27,803 bases of DNA from UBA2645 sp044360285. Its GTDB lineage: Bacteria > Pseudomonadota > Alphaproteobacteria > Rickettsiales > UBA1997. The DNA is taken from contig JBIKKP010000020.1 in the NCBI GenBank assembly GCA_044360285.1, positions 1 through 27,803 of the forward strand, written 5' to 3'. Of this stretch, positions 1 to 7,912 are shown one piece after another. A program made the translations under genes and the position numbers. Each line of letters starts with the position of its first letter. The stretch's first letter is position 1. Under the pieces are notes generated by a model that was given only the letters and a program-made list of their open reading frames with translations, was not told the origin of the DNA and ran no database searches.

Positions 1-791
1 GCCTCAAAATCAAGCAACATGCTGGTTTTGTAGGGTGTCATTTTTTGCGTTGCTTCAATATTTTTTTGCACAACGTCACTCTCAAACTCACAGCCGTCAG
101 CTTTCGCAAGCATCACAACTTCCCTCATTACATTTTGCGCCAACTCTTTCGTTGCGTCATTTTGTAAAATTTTTTGTGTCGTAACTCCTCCACAAAGAAC
201 CGACATTGGATTAAACGCCGCGTTCCAAATTAATTTTTTCCAGCGCTCAAGTCGAATATTAGAAGACAGCGCGCAATCAACACCAGACTGCCTCCAAGCT
301 GCAGCAAGCTCCTGCGTTTTTTCGGAATTTTCGTTGCAAAAATCACCAATCACCAAACGTCCGTAATCTTGATGCAGAATTTTTTGCGGCGAAATTCGCG
401 ACACGCAAACAAAAGCCAGAGCGCTGATTAAATGATGTTTTGGAAATTTTTTTTGCAACTCGCTTTCAATGTGAATTCCATTTTGCAGCAAAATTATCGA
501 AGTACTTGGACTCAACGCTGGCACAATCAAATCGGCAACTTTGACTTCTGGCAAAACTTTTGTCGCAACCAAAACGAAATCAAATTTTGGCGTAATTTTT
601 TTTGGATCGCTGAAGATTTCGTGCGGCTTAAACAAAAAATTTCCCCAAACACTCTCAACAAAAATTCCGTTTTTTTTAATTTCATCAGCGCCACTTCTGC
701 AAAAAATTGAAACTTCAAACCCAGCCTGCGCAAGCTTGCCGCCGTAAAGCGAGCCAATTGCACCAGCACCAATTACCAAAATTTTTTTCAC
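1..791 (-). CDS. panE: 2-dehydropantoate 2-reductase (ketopantoate reductase), 3' end cut by window edge
   Basis: Reduces ketopantoate to pantoate with NADPH in the pathway to pantothenate and coenzyme A, in the cytoplasm. Translating the minus strand from a GTG at 791-789 gives 263 residues without a stop up to the window edge. The N-terminus begins MKKILVIGAGAIGSLYGG, the GxGxxG Rossmann dinucleotide motif of the ApbA/PanE family. Later segments LLQNGI and LIWNAAFNPMSVLCGG are the family's NG motif and the conserved Lys/Asn substrate-binding region (KKLIWN). Family members have about 300 residues, so roughly the last 40-50 are missing. The GTG overlaps the recF TGA (sequence GTGA), so translation is probably coupled to recF. 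The family also contains proteins that act on other 2-oxo acids, so the exact substrate is inferred. Confidence 0.85.
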   Translation of the reverse strand, partial: MKKILVIGAGAIGSLYGGKLAQAGFEVSIFCRSGADEIKKNGIFVESVWGNFLFKPHEIFSDPKKITPKFDFVLVATKVLPEVKVADLIVPALSPSTSIILLQNGIHIESELQKKFPKHHLISALAFVCVSRISPQKILHQDYGRLVIGDFCNENSEKTQELAAAWRQSGVDCALSSNIRLERWKKLIWNAAFNPMSVLCGGVTTQKILQNDATKELAQNVMREVVMLAKADGCEFESDVVQKNIEATQKMTPYKTSMLLDFE

Positions 792-1918
792 AGATTTTTT
801 ACCTCAAAAAAATCTTCCGCCAAAATTTGCGGCGGCACTAAATCAGCAGAAGTTGCGCTGAAAAACGCCTGCAGATTTGTTGAATTTATTTCAAAAAACA
901 GATCGGTTTTTTTCTTGTCATCCAAGTGCGACGCCACTTCATCGAAGATCAAAATCGTTGGCTGATTTTTGTAAGAAGCAGAAATTTTTGCGCGCGCCAG
1001 CGTAATTCCAATCATGATCGACTTCTGCTCGCCCGTTGAAGAGCGCGTTGCCAGCGCATTTTTTTCAGGAAAAATTGCGTCAAAATCGCAACGATGCACG
1101 CCGAAATTTGTCTTAAAATTTTCCAAATCAGCCGCGCGATTTTCTCGCAATTTTTGTTGGAAAAAATCTTCCAACTGCACCGCGCTTTGACTTTCAAGCA
1201 TTTCCTCAACTTCACCAAAAACTTTCAGCTGCGCTTTTGGAAAGTTTGAAGAAAAAGATTCAATTGCTTTGTTGAAAAAACTAACCGCCTCCAGCCGCGC
1301 TGACGCAATTGCCACGCCAAGCTCAACAATTTGAGTTTCAATTGCATCCAGCCATTTTTGCGCCGTGTTTTGATTGCGGTATTTTTGCAAAATCAGCAGC
1401 CGTTCTTTCAGAGATTTTTGGTAATTAGAAACGCGCGCGCTGTGCTCTAAATCAATGTCGGCAACAATTTTATCAAGGTAATCGCGCCGCTCGCTTTTGC
1501 TCAAAATAAAAAGCTGCTCAAGCTTGGGAGTTAAGAAAATAAAATTGATGAGATGATCTTTGATATCACTCTGACGCCTTACGTTCAAAGGCTCGCCATT
1601 GATTTGAATAACTTTTTTCTTCGCACCTAAATCAAAAGAAATGCCAATTTTTTCAATCACTTCGCTGCCAAAAATTTCTGCGTAAATTGCAAATTGCTGC
1701 GCTTTTTTTTGTGCAACTTTGTCATCCAAAATCATTTCATCAAAACCATCCGAGCGCAAGGTGGAAGAGCGCCCAAGCATTGTCAAAGCTTCCAGGATAT
1801 TGGTTTTTCCAACTCCATTTTGCCCAGCAAAGAGCACAAGATTTTTTGAAAATTCTAATTTCTTCGAATGAAAATTTCGAAAATCAGTCAGCAGTAGTTT
1901 GGAGATTTTGGTCAACAC
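788..1918 (-). CDS. recF: DNA replication and repair protein RecF
   Basis: SMC-like ATPase that binds gapped DNA and, with RecO and RecR, helps load RecA at single-strand gaps. The 376 residues match the usual family length of about 360-380. Visible motifs: the N-terminal strand LLLTDFRNF, Walker A GQNGVGKTN at residues 32-40, the ABC signature STGEQKS, and Walker B with the D-loop (ILIFDEVASHLDD) near the C-terminus. I take the GTG at 1918-1916; a TTG follows directly and could serve instead. No good ribosome binding site precedes it. It lies downstream of dnaN, the classic dnaN-recF order, but separated by about 320 bases of repeats. Its first 13 codons and the upstream bases have a second, diverged copy exactly 180 bases upstream. 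The stop overlaps the panE start. Confidence 0.95.
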   Translation of the reverse strand: MLTKISKLLLTDFRNFHSKKLEFSKNLVLFAGQNGVGKTNILEALTMLGRSSTLRSDGFDEMILDDKVAQKKAQQFAIYAEIFGSEVIEKIGISFDLGAKKKVIQINGEPLNVRRQSDIKDHLINFIFLTPKLEQLFILSKSERRDYLDKIVADIDLEHSARVSNYQKSLKERLLILQKYRNQNTAQKWLDAIETQIVELGVAIASARLEAVSFFNKAIESFSSNFPKAQLKVFGEVEEMLESQSAVQLEDFFQQKLRENRAADLENFKTNFGVHRCDFDAIFPEKNALATRSSTGEQKSIMIGITLARAKISASYKNQPTILIFDEVASHLDDKKKTDLFFEINSTNLQAFFSATSADLVPPQILAEDFFEVKNL

Positions 1919-1955
1919 AACAAAATAAAATCTTTTTTCTTCATCATCATTGCGT

Positions 1956-2040
1956 CAGTGCTCGGGCGGGTTTTGCAACCCCGCCCGGACGTTCATGCAA
2001 CTCAGAATTTAAAATTGCATGAACTTCAGGTCAGCATTAC
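1956..2040 (-). repeat. Palindromic repeat, family C, copy 1
   Basis: A GC-rich hairpin (GTGCTCGGGCGGG ... CCCGCCCGGAC) followed by an AT-rich palindromic part containing GTTCATGCAA and TTGCATGAAC. On the minus strand this matches 7589-7633 (TTGCATGAACG followed by a GGGTTT/AAACCC hairpin ending CCAGCAC). Its other half (GACCTGAAGTTCATGCAATTT) matches 7202-7250. It sits between recF and the duplicated recF start. Confidence 0.7.
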
Positions 2041-2060
2041 AAATGCCGCCTGAGCGAAGG

Positions 2061-2110
2061 AAGTCAGTCAGCAGTAATTTTGAGATTTTAATCAACACAA
2101 CCAAATAAAT
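2061..2110 (-). pseudogene. Duplicated fragment of the recF 5' end
   Basis: About 50 bases match 1881-1930, the recF start region, at a displacement of exactly 180 bases and about 86% identity by eye. Read on the minus strand from GTG 2098-2096, the fragment encodes MLIKISKLLLTDF against MLTKISKLLLTDF in recF (12 of 13 identical). It then runs into repeat sequence and stops at TAA 2011-2009 after 29 codons. It is either a remnant from insertion or duplication at the recF start, or a short upstream reading frame. Nothing indicates a functional protein. Confidence 0.75.
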
Positions 2111-2122
2111 CCTTTCCCTCAA

Positions 2123-2216
2123 CCGTCATCCTTGAGCCCGTAGGGCTCGAGGATCTCGTGCATTTTGCTGCTAAACAAACCGTCATCCTCGAAGCCTGCG
2201 GCTTCAAGGATGACGG
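2123..2216. repeat. Palindromic repeat, family A, copy 1 (double hairpin)
   Basis: Two hairpins in a row, each built from CGTCATCCT on one side and AGGAT on the other. Their apical stems differ: GAGCCC/GGGCTC in the first and GAAGCC/GGCTTC in the second. The whole unit is bounded by CCGTCATCCTTG and CAAGGATGACGG. The same unit occurs at 19693-19787, and a single-hairpin form at 27277-27315. It lies between dnaN and recF and could act as a processing or termination structure in that transcript. Confidence 0.8.
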
Positions 2217-2240
2217 AGCGGTAGTACAGCGCAGCTCAAA

Positions 2241-3359
2241 TTAAATTCTAACCGGCATGATGACAAAAACCGAGTTCATGTCTTTTGCCTCAATCAACGC
2301 CGGCGCCAGTCCGTCGCGAAAACGCATGATGACTTCTTCCTTGTCAATCTGTCCAATGATGTCAAGCAAATAGCGCGAGTTGAAGCCCGCTTCAATTTTG
2401 TCGCCGCTGTAATTCACGTCGATTTCTTCATAAGCAAAAGAGCCGTCATTGGTGTTCACCTGCAAATTCAACTTACCATTTTCCAGCGTCAATTTCAGCG
2501 ATCTGTGCTTGTCGTTAGCAACAGTTGAAACGCGATCAACGCAATCAAAAAAAGATTTTTTATTAATCAGCGCAACTTGCGTGTTGTTCTTTGGCAGTAC
2601 TTTTTCGTAATCAGGAAACTCGCCATCAATTAGCTTGGAAACAATAGTGGTTTGACCAGCAATGATTTTAATTTTAACGCGCGAAACCGCAAATTTGATG
2701 GTCTTAACGCCGTCAATTACACGTCTAATTTCGGCAACAGTTTTCTTCGGCAAAATCACACCAAAAGAAATTTTTAGATTAACCGGAAGAACCGACAAAG
2801 CCATACGGTGACCATCAGTTGCAACAGTGCGCAATTCAAAAGAACCTTCTTTTTCCATGGCCTGCAAATAAAGACCGTTTAGGTAGTAGCGCGTTTCGTC
2901 GTTAGAAATTGCGAAGCGCGTTTTGTCGATCATTTTGGCCAATTTTTCGCCATCAATTTCAACTTCACCGCCAAGCTCGCCTTCCGATAAATTCGGAAAT
3001 TCTGACGCTTCAATGCAAGGCAGGCTATATTTCGATTTGCCTGATTTGATTTGCAAAACATTGGGTCCATCTTGCGAGATAAGGATATTTGAACCATCAG
3101 GAATTTTACGCACAATGTCGAAGAACATCTGAGATGGCACGGTTGTTGAGCCGCTGCTTTTCATGTCGACCTCAAAAGTCGAATTCACCAAAATATCCAT
3201 GTCGGTAGCAAAAAGCGAAACCACGTCTGGACCTTTGCCGTTCTTGGTTGCTTCGATCTTGATGTTTTGCAAAACTGGAATGGTATTTCGCTTTTCAACC
3301 GCACCATTCACGCAAGAAATTGCTTTCAGTAAAGTTTGTTTTGCTACTTCGAACTGCAT
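2241..3359 (-). CDS. dnaN: DNA polymerase III sliding clamp, beta subunit
   Basis: Ring-shaped processivity factor that encircles DNA and tethers the replicative polymerase, and also serves as the docking platform for repair proteins. The 372 residues match the usual length (about 366-380), enough for three clamp domains. Recognisable pieces are the N-terminal MQFEVAKQTLLKAISCVNGAV, the conserved ATDGHRMA-type segment (VATDGHRMALS) in the middle domain, the DGEFPDYEKVLP motif before the third domain, and the C-terminal MPVRI that corresponds to the canonical MPMRL clamp end. Start ATG at 3359-3357; no clear Shine-Dalgarno. It lies 65 bases downstream of the TpsB gene on the same strand and upstream of recF. 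Identification is secure. Confidence 0.97.
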   Translation of the reverse strand: MQFEVAKQTLLKAISCVNGAVEKRNTIPVLQNIKIEATKNGKGPDVVSLFATDMDILVNSTFEVDMKSSGSTTVPSQMFFDIVRKIPDGSNILISQDGPNVLQIKSGKSKYSLPCIEASEFPNLSEGELGGEVEIDGEKLAKMIDKTRFAISNDETRYYLNGLYLQAMEKEGSFELRTVATDGHRMALSVLPVNLKISFGVILPKKTVAEIRRVIDGVKTIKFAVSRVKIKIIAGQTTIVSKLIDGEFPDYEKVLPKNNTQVALINKKSFFDCVDRVSTVANDKHRSLKLTLENGKLNLQVNTNDGSFAYEEIDVNYSGDKIEAGFNSRYLLDIIGQIDKEEVIMRFRDGLAPALIEAKDMNSVFVIMPVRI

Positions 3360-3424
3360 ATTTTTTCGATTTTTAAAAATTGGAAAGGGCCCAGGAATTT
3401 GGTGGCGCGGAGAGCTAAATTCAA

Positions 3425-5182
3425 CTAAAAAAATCCAACCTCATAGCCTAAATTAAAAAAGACCGCACCCCGCTCATGGTAGTTATTGCCAAGCAAATGA
3501 GCCTTTGAAAGAACTTTTGAAAAAATCATTTCGCCCTTCCAGCCGTCCTTCTTAAAACCAAGACCAAAGCCAGCCGCCGCAAGCCTTCCACTGGAATTGC
3601 CATATTTTGATTCAACATGCCCATAATCATAAAATGGCGCCAGCGAAAAGTTTTTTAGCGCCAGCGGCATAAAGTCAAAATCACCAAGATTGGCAACAAT
3701 TTCACTGCGAAATCCGTAGCCAGAATCTCCTGAAATCGTTCCCTCTTTAAAGCCGCGCACCGACCTGATTCCACCCATTGAGATGCGGTCAATTGCATAG
3801 AGACTTTGTCTTGAGCGCTGCCAAATAAGGTTAGATTTCAGCGTAAATTTTTTGTCAGAAATTTTGATGTCGCGCGAATAATTAGCGTAAATTTTAAAAA
3901 CATCGAACTGATTTTTGGCAGAAGTTTTGTCTAAATTTCTATCGTCTTTTTTTGCGTCAAAAGCGCTCAGGCTTTTGCTGTAAGACGGTTTTACGAACAG
4001 CAGAGAATCGGTTAAAAAGAAAGTGACCGGAAGTTCAAAATTCAAAATAGACGATTTGCGACTCGACACAAAAACTCTTTCTTCGTTAATAAAGTGACGA
4101 GTGTTGCGCATTGTTGCCCCAAGGCTTGAGCCCAGTTTCACAAAATCATTTCGAATCCAAGATTTCTCGAGAGCAAAATTTTTATTCGAAGTTTCGCCAG
4201 CCGATCGCAGAGAATCTTGATGAAAAAAATAAGCCGCGTTCGAATAGCCAAGATTAAGCCTGTAAGAACCAAGCGGCAGAGAAAAATTTCCACCAAAAGA
4301 ATTATTTCCGCCCTGCTTTTTTCGCTTTTCATCGAAGTCATTAGCAGTGCGAAAAAGTGACAAGGTATCGTTGAGGTGCAAAGTGTTGTCTGCTTCAAAA
4401 CTAATGTTTTCGCGCCTCTCGCCAGTAATTTTATTGCCGTAATTGTCGTAAGATAAATTGCCGCGCAGCTGATTTTTTACGTCATTTTCAATGACAACAA
4501 TTGAACTTAATTCACTTTTTCCTGGAACAACCTTCACCTTCACATGGCTGGAAGGCAGCGATTTTAAAGGCTTAAGCGCCTTTTCAATTTCCTTAACATT
4601 AAGAATTTTACCTTTTTTTAACTCACCAAAATTCGCCAAAACCTGCAGCTCATTTAGCAAACTGCGCGGCGCAAAAATTATTTCTTCAATGACGCCGGTA
4701 AGCACGGTGATTTCAACAACACGACTCTCCAAGCCTTGATTTGTAAGGCTTGCCTTCGAATTGACGTAACCTTCGTTAAATAAAAGTTGCTGAATTTTTT
4801 CGCTAATTTTGCTGATTGTTTTTTTGGTCAGACATTTTTTTTCGTACTCAGAAGTGACTGCAGCAGCTTGCTCACTCGTAATTAAATCATTACGCAAAAC
4901 CTTGATTTCATTGATGCGAAAGCAGCGTAGGCCTTCCAACTTTTGCACCACTAAACCAACTTCATCCAAATCTTCTTCATCTCCTTGCTCTTGCTCAATT
5001 ACCTTTCTTTCTTCGGCATTTTCCCTCAATTCCCGCTCATTTTTGCGCCCATCTTCAAACTGCGTGTTGCGCTGCAAAAGACGATTCTGCTGGTTAATGA
5101 TTTCTTCACTAACCTGGGCCAGCGCTTGGCTGGCGCTTGCGGCAAGAATACTAAAAAGAATTGCCGCAAAAAGTTTTTTCAT
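3425..5182 (-). CDS. ShlB/FhaC/HecB-family outer-membrane transporter (TpsB of two-partner secretion)
   Basis: TpsB proteins are 16-stranded outer-membrane barrels that export one large TpsA exoprotein, reading its N-terminal TPS domain with periplasmic POTRA domains. Residues 1-22 form a signal peptide ending ASQALA. Residues 24-75 are a very charged, Glu/Arg/Gln-rich linker. The first POTRA spans about 80-165, with the typical paired cysteines (LRCFRI at Cys87, KKCLT at Cys117) and NEGYVNSKA. A second POTRA covers about 165-235. The C-terminal barrel carries the family hallmark VRGF at residues 475-478 and ends in Phe (GYEVGFF), as a Bam recognition signal should. The length of 585 fits the family. 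Its ATG shares one base with the ftsH stop (TAATG). No TpsA gene lies in the window, so the exported partner is unknown. An adhesin or toxin would be usual. Confidence 0.88.
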   Translation of the reverse strand: MKKLFAAILFSILAASASQALAQVSEEIINQQNRLLQRNTQFEDGRKNERELRENAEERKVIEQEQGDEEDLDEVGLVVQKLEGLRCFRINEIKVLRNDLITSEQAAAVTSEYEKKCLTKKTISKISEKIQQLLFNEGYVNSKASLTNQGLESRVVEITVLTGVIEEIIFAPRSLLNELQVLANFGELKKGKILNVKEIEKALKPLKSLPSSHVKVKVVPGKSELSSIVVIENDVKNQLRGNLSYDNYGNKITGERRENISFEADNTLHLNDTLSLFRTANDFDEKRKKQGGNNSFGGNFSLPLGSYRLNLGYSNAAYFFHQDSLRSAGETSNKNFALEKSWIRNDFVKLGSSLGATMRNTRHFINEERVFVSSRKSSILNFELPVTFFLTDSLLFVKPSYSKSLSAFDAKKDDRNLDKTSAKNQFDVFKIYANYSRDIKISDKKFTLKSNLIWQRSRQSLYAIDRISMGGIRSVRGFKEGTISGDSGYGFRSEIVANLGDFDFMPLALKNFSLAPFYDYGHVESKYGNSSGRLAAAGFGLGFKKDGWKGEMIFSKVLSKAHLLGNNYHERGAVFFNLGYEVGFF

Positions 5183-7050
5183 TATCCATTTAGGTTCGGC
5201 AAGAAGCTTGCCGCTGTCGAACTTGCAGAAGAAGTGGCGCTGGCAAAATTTTGACGAATAGCCTTTCCAGCCAAAATGTCCTTGATTTCGTCACCCGTCA
5301 AAGTTTCAAATTCAAGCAAAGCTCGCGCCAGCTTTTCAAGATCGTCTTTTTTCTCGAGCAGCATTTTTTTCGCTTTCTGCAAACCTTCGTCAACGATACG
5401 GCGAACTTCTTCATCAATTACCTTTCCAGTCTCTTCGCTGTAAGGCTTGTTCGCTGCATAGAATTTTGCACCATCGTCTTCAGAATAATCTATTGTACCA
5501 ACTTTGTCGCTCAAACCCCAGCGCGTCACCATGTTGCGCGCCATGTCGGTTGCTTGCGAAATGTCGGAAGATGCGCCAGTTGTCACCTTGTCATAGCCAA
5601 AGATCAATTCCTCTGCAGCACGACCACCCATTGCCACAACTAGATCATCGTGAAGTTTTGCACGAGTGACAGAGAAGCGATCATTTTCTGGCAAACGCAT
5701 TACCAATCCTAAAGCACGGCCACGCGGGATGATTGTTGCTTTGTGAATTGGATCAGAATTCGGCGAATTTATTGCCGTAATTGCGTGGCCAGCTTCGTGG
5801 TAAGCAGTGAGCTCTTTTTCAGATTGTTGCATGATCATCGACTTACGTTCTGAACCCATCATGATTTTATCTTTCGCTTCTTCAAGATTGCTCATTGTCA
5901 CCATTTTCTGGTTTTTTCTAGCCGCCATTAGCGCGCCTTCGTTGACCAAGTTAGCAAGGTCAGCACCGGCAAATCCAGGCGTTCCACGAGCAAGCGTTTT
6001 TGGATCAATATCCGCAGCAGCAGCAACTTTTTTCAAATGCACGGCAAGGATTTGCTCACGTCCAACAAGGTCTGGGCTTGGCACCGTAATTTGACGATCA
6101 AAACGACCCGGGCGCAGAAGCGCGCGGTCAAGCACGTCAGGGCGATTGGTTGCGGCAATGATCACCACACCTTCATTTTCAGCGAAGCCATCCATTTCAA
6201 CGAGCAATTGGTTTAGCGTTTGCTCGCGTTCGTCATTTCCACCACCAACTCCCGAGCCGCGGTGACGGCCAACTGCGTCGATTTCATCAATAAAAACAAT
6301 ACAAGGCGCAGATTTTTTTGCCTGTTCAAACATGTCGCGAACACGGCTAGCACCCACACCAACAAACATTTCAACAAAGTCAGAACCAGAGATTGAGAAA
6401 AATGGCACGCCTGCTTCACCAGCAATGGCGCGGGCAAGCAAGGTTTTTCCCGTTCCAGGAGAACCAATTAAAAGACAACCACGCGGAATTTTTGCGCCAA
6501 GTTCAGTGTATTTTTTTGCGTCCTTCAAGAAATCGACGATTTCGCTCAACTCCTGCTTGGCTTCGTCAATGCCAGCAACGTCAGCGAAAGTGACTTTATT
6601 TTTATTTTCTTGCAGCAATTTGGCGCGCGATTTGCCAAATCCAAAAGCTCCGCCACGTCCGCCACCAGAGGCTCCGCGTGCAAGAAAAATCCACAGACCA
6701 ATCATTAAAATGAAAGGCAACCAACCAAGGATTCCTGAAATTACTTTTTCTGATTTAGAGACAAGCGGCAGCACGCTGATTTCAACATTTTTTTCCTGCA
6801 GCTTTTCAACAAGATTTGGGTATTCGGGAAGGTAAGTGTAGAACTGCACGCCGTCCTTCAATTTTCCAACCAAATCGCTTCCTTTAATTTCGACTTGCGT
6901 CACTTCACCAGCGTCAACTTTTTTCATAAAATCGCTGAAGACGATTTTGTTTCCAGCCAGGCCATCTGGGCCTCCAATCAGGTTTGAGATTGTCATCACC
7001 ACAGCAAAAATCAGCAGCCAGGTCAAAAAGTTTTTACGAGAATTTTTCAT
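5182..7050 (-). CDS. ftsH: ATP-dependent zinc metalloprotease FtsH
   Basis: Inner-membrane hexameric AAA+ protease that extracts and degrades membrane and short-lived cytosolic proteins. The 622 residues contain two membrane segments (about 8-26 and 106-125) flanking a periplasmic domain. The AAA module has Walker A GSPGTGKT at 196-203 (the usual second residue is Pro, here Ser), the pore motif FVGVGASRVRD, Walker B IVFIDEID at 251-258 and the second region of homology ending LLRPGRFDR. The zinc site is HEAGH at 418-422, with the third ligand Asp in SSDISQATD near 496. The C-terminal tail is Ala/Ser-rich. A possible promoter is TTGAAA, 17 bases, TAGCTT about 60-90 bases upstream. The stop overlaps the start of the TpsB gene by one base, so the two are almost certainly co-transcribed, which is an uncommon pairing. 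Confidence 0.97.
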   Translation of the reverse strand: MKNSRKNFLTWLLIFAVVMTISNLIGGPDGLAGNKIVFSDFMKKVDAGEVTQVEIKGSDLVGKLKDGVQFYTYLPEYPNLVEKLQEKNVEISVLPLVSKSEKVISGILGWLPFILMIGLWIFLARGASGGGRGGAFGFGKSRAKLLQENKNKVTFADVAGIDEAKQELSEIVDFLKDAKKYTELGAKIPRGCLLIGSPGTGKTLLARAIAGEAGVPFFSISGSDFVEMFVGVGASRVRDMFEQAKKSAPCIVFIDEIDAVGRHRGSGVGGGNDEREQTLNQLLVEMDGFAENEGVVIIAATNRPDVLDRALLRPGRFDRQITVPSPDLVGREQILAVHLKKVAAAADIDPKTLARGTPGFAGADLANLVNEGALMAARKNQKMVTMSNLEEAKDKIMMGSERKSMIMQQSEKELTAYHEAGHAITAINSPNSDPIHKATIIPRGRALGLVMRLPENDRFSVTRAKLHDDLVVAMGGRAAEELIFGYDKVTTGASSDISQATDMARNMVTRWGLSDKVGTIDYSEDDGAKFYAANKPYSEETGKVIDEEVRRIVDEGLQKAKKMLLEKKDDLEKLARALLEFETLTGDEIKDILAGKAIRQNFASATSSASSTAASFLPNLNG

Positions 7051-7201
7051 GAATTTTTAGGAATTTTTCGGGGGAAATTTCGAATCGAATTTCGAGTCGG
7101 AAGCTAGGAATCACTTGGGGAAATTTCAAACCTTTGGTGGAAGAAAAGTTGAGGTTTTTTTTTGGAAGCGCGCCGTCAAAACATTTAGGTCAGAGTTACG
7201 T

Positions 7202-7250
7202 GATGCCGACCTGAATTTCCTGCAATTTGTAATCTGAATTTGCATGAATG
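7202..7250 (+). repeat. Palindromic repeat, family C, copy 2 (interrupted)
   Basis: Matches the minus strand of 1994-2040: shared GACCTGAA, TGCAATTT and TTGCATGAA in the same order, about 75-80% identical by eye. The GC-rich hairpin that follows in other copies is missing here and its place is taken by a family B element. A fragment at 7399-7413 (AACCCGCCCAAGCAC) may be the displaced remainder. Confidence 0.6.
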
Positions 7251-7375
7251 TAAGTATCCCATCACAACAAAATTGAGTCATGCTGAGCTTGTCGAAGCAT
7301 GCGCCTTTCCATCGCCATGCTTCGACAAGTTCAGCATGACTATTTACGTGTTGTAAAGGGATATTTACCTTCATG
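7243..7375. repeat. Long inverted repeat, family B, copy 1 (MITE-like)
   Basis: A nearly perfect palindrome of about 130 bases. The outer arms are CATGAATGTAAGTATCCC and its near-complement GGGATATTTACCTTCATG. Inside them is GTCATGCTGAGCTTGTCG paired with CGACAAGTTCAGCATGAC. A second copy is at 7648-7774 and a short core version at 20012-20039. There is no coding capacity, which is typical of a non-autonomous palindromic element. Confidence 0.8.
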
Positions 7376-7457
7376 AAAGTTTTTGCTCTGGCTTACGTAA
7401 CCCGCCCAAGCACAAGAAATTTTTAACCTCGCAGCTAGTAATTTCCCATACGGCAGA

Positions 7458-7479
7458 TTTGCCAGATCGATCTGGCAAA
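7458..7479. repeat. 22-base perfect palindrome in a larger inverted repeat
   Basis: TTTGCCAGATCGATCTGGCAA plus a final A reads identically on both strands. It overlaps an outer inverted pair, GGCAGATTTGCC at 7452-7463 and GGCAAATCCGCC at 7497-7508. It could be part of a further repeat element or a protein-binding site. No copy is seen elsewhere in the window. Confidence 0.6.
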
Positions 7480-7588
7480 AACGCAAAATGGAAGAAGGCA
7501 AATCCGCCATTTCCTGCTGGTGACGCTTTCTTTGACAAGTCAGCATTTTAGGCGCGCCCCTTGTCATTGCCAATTTCTCGAAAACTAG

Positions 7589-7633
7589 TTTGCATGAACG
7601 CCCGAGTTGGGTTTAAAAACCCTGCCCCAGCAC
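7589..7633 (+). repeat. Palindromic repeat, family C, copy 3
   Basis: TTGCATGAACG, then CCCGAGTTGGGTTT, AAAAACCCTGCCCCAGCAC. This is the same arrangement as the minus strand of copy 1 (TTGCATGAACGTCCGGGCGG ... CCCGCCCGAGCAC). It lies immediately before family B copy 2. Confidence 0.65.
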
Positions 7634-7647
7634 AAAAAAAAGAAAAG

Positions 7648-7774
7648 TAAGTATCCCGCGTTACAAAAAAATTGAGTCATGCTGAGCTTGTCGAAGCATG
7701 CGCCTACCGTCTACCGTACACCATCGCCATGCTTCGACCTCAGCATTACTGTTTTACGCGTCACAAAGGATATC
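7648..7774. repeat. Long inverted repeat, family B, copy 2
   Basis: Same arms as copy 1: TAAGTATCCC, a spacer ending AAATTGA, then GTCATGCTGAGCTTGTCG and GAAGCATGCGCC on the left. On the right are CCATGCTTCGAC, CAGCATTACT and AAAGGATAT. The centre has a short insertion with a direct repeat (CTACCGT twice), and the right arm lost a few bases (GACCTCAGC instead of GACAAGTTCAGC). Confidence 0.75.
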
Positions 7775-7874
7775 TAGAAAAAGAAATACAGAGGCGAAAA
7801 TAAATTATTCTAGCGCGCCTTCCTTGCGCCCAAGAACTCAAAAAAACCAAAAACTTCACCAAATTTTAGACAAT

Positions 7875-7912
7875 AAAAAACCCGCCTGGTTTTTAAACCA
7901 AGCGGGTTTTTT
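7875..7912 (-). terminator. Rho-independent terminator of the 23S-5S rRNA unit
   Basis: On the minus strand AAAACCCGCTTGGTTT pairs with AAACCAGGCGGGTTTT (one bulge), followed by a T run. It begins about 40 bases past the 3' end of 5S rRNA, as expected for the end of the rRNA transcript. The stem also has an A/T run on the other side and could work in both directions. Confidence 0.85.

Larger units (their letters stand above)
1919..2240. other. Intergenic region dnaN-recF, made of repeats
   Basis: The 322 bases between dnaN and recF contain the recF start duplication (2061-2110), a family C repeat (1956-2040) and a family A double hairpin (2123-2216). I see no separate gene or convincing promoter. 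Confidence 0.7.

Noticed and set aside
7126..7573. Two minus-strand frames of 82 and 77 codons
   Set aside because: They are made of repeat sequence, have no ribosome binding site and resemble no protein.
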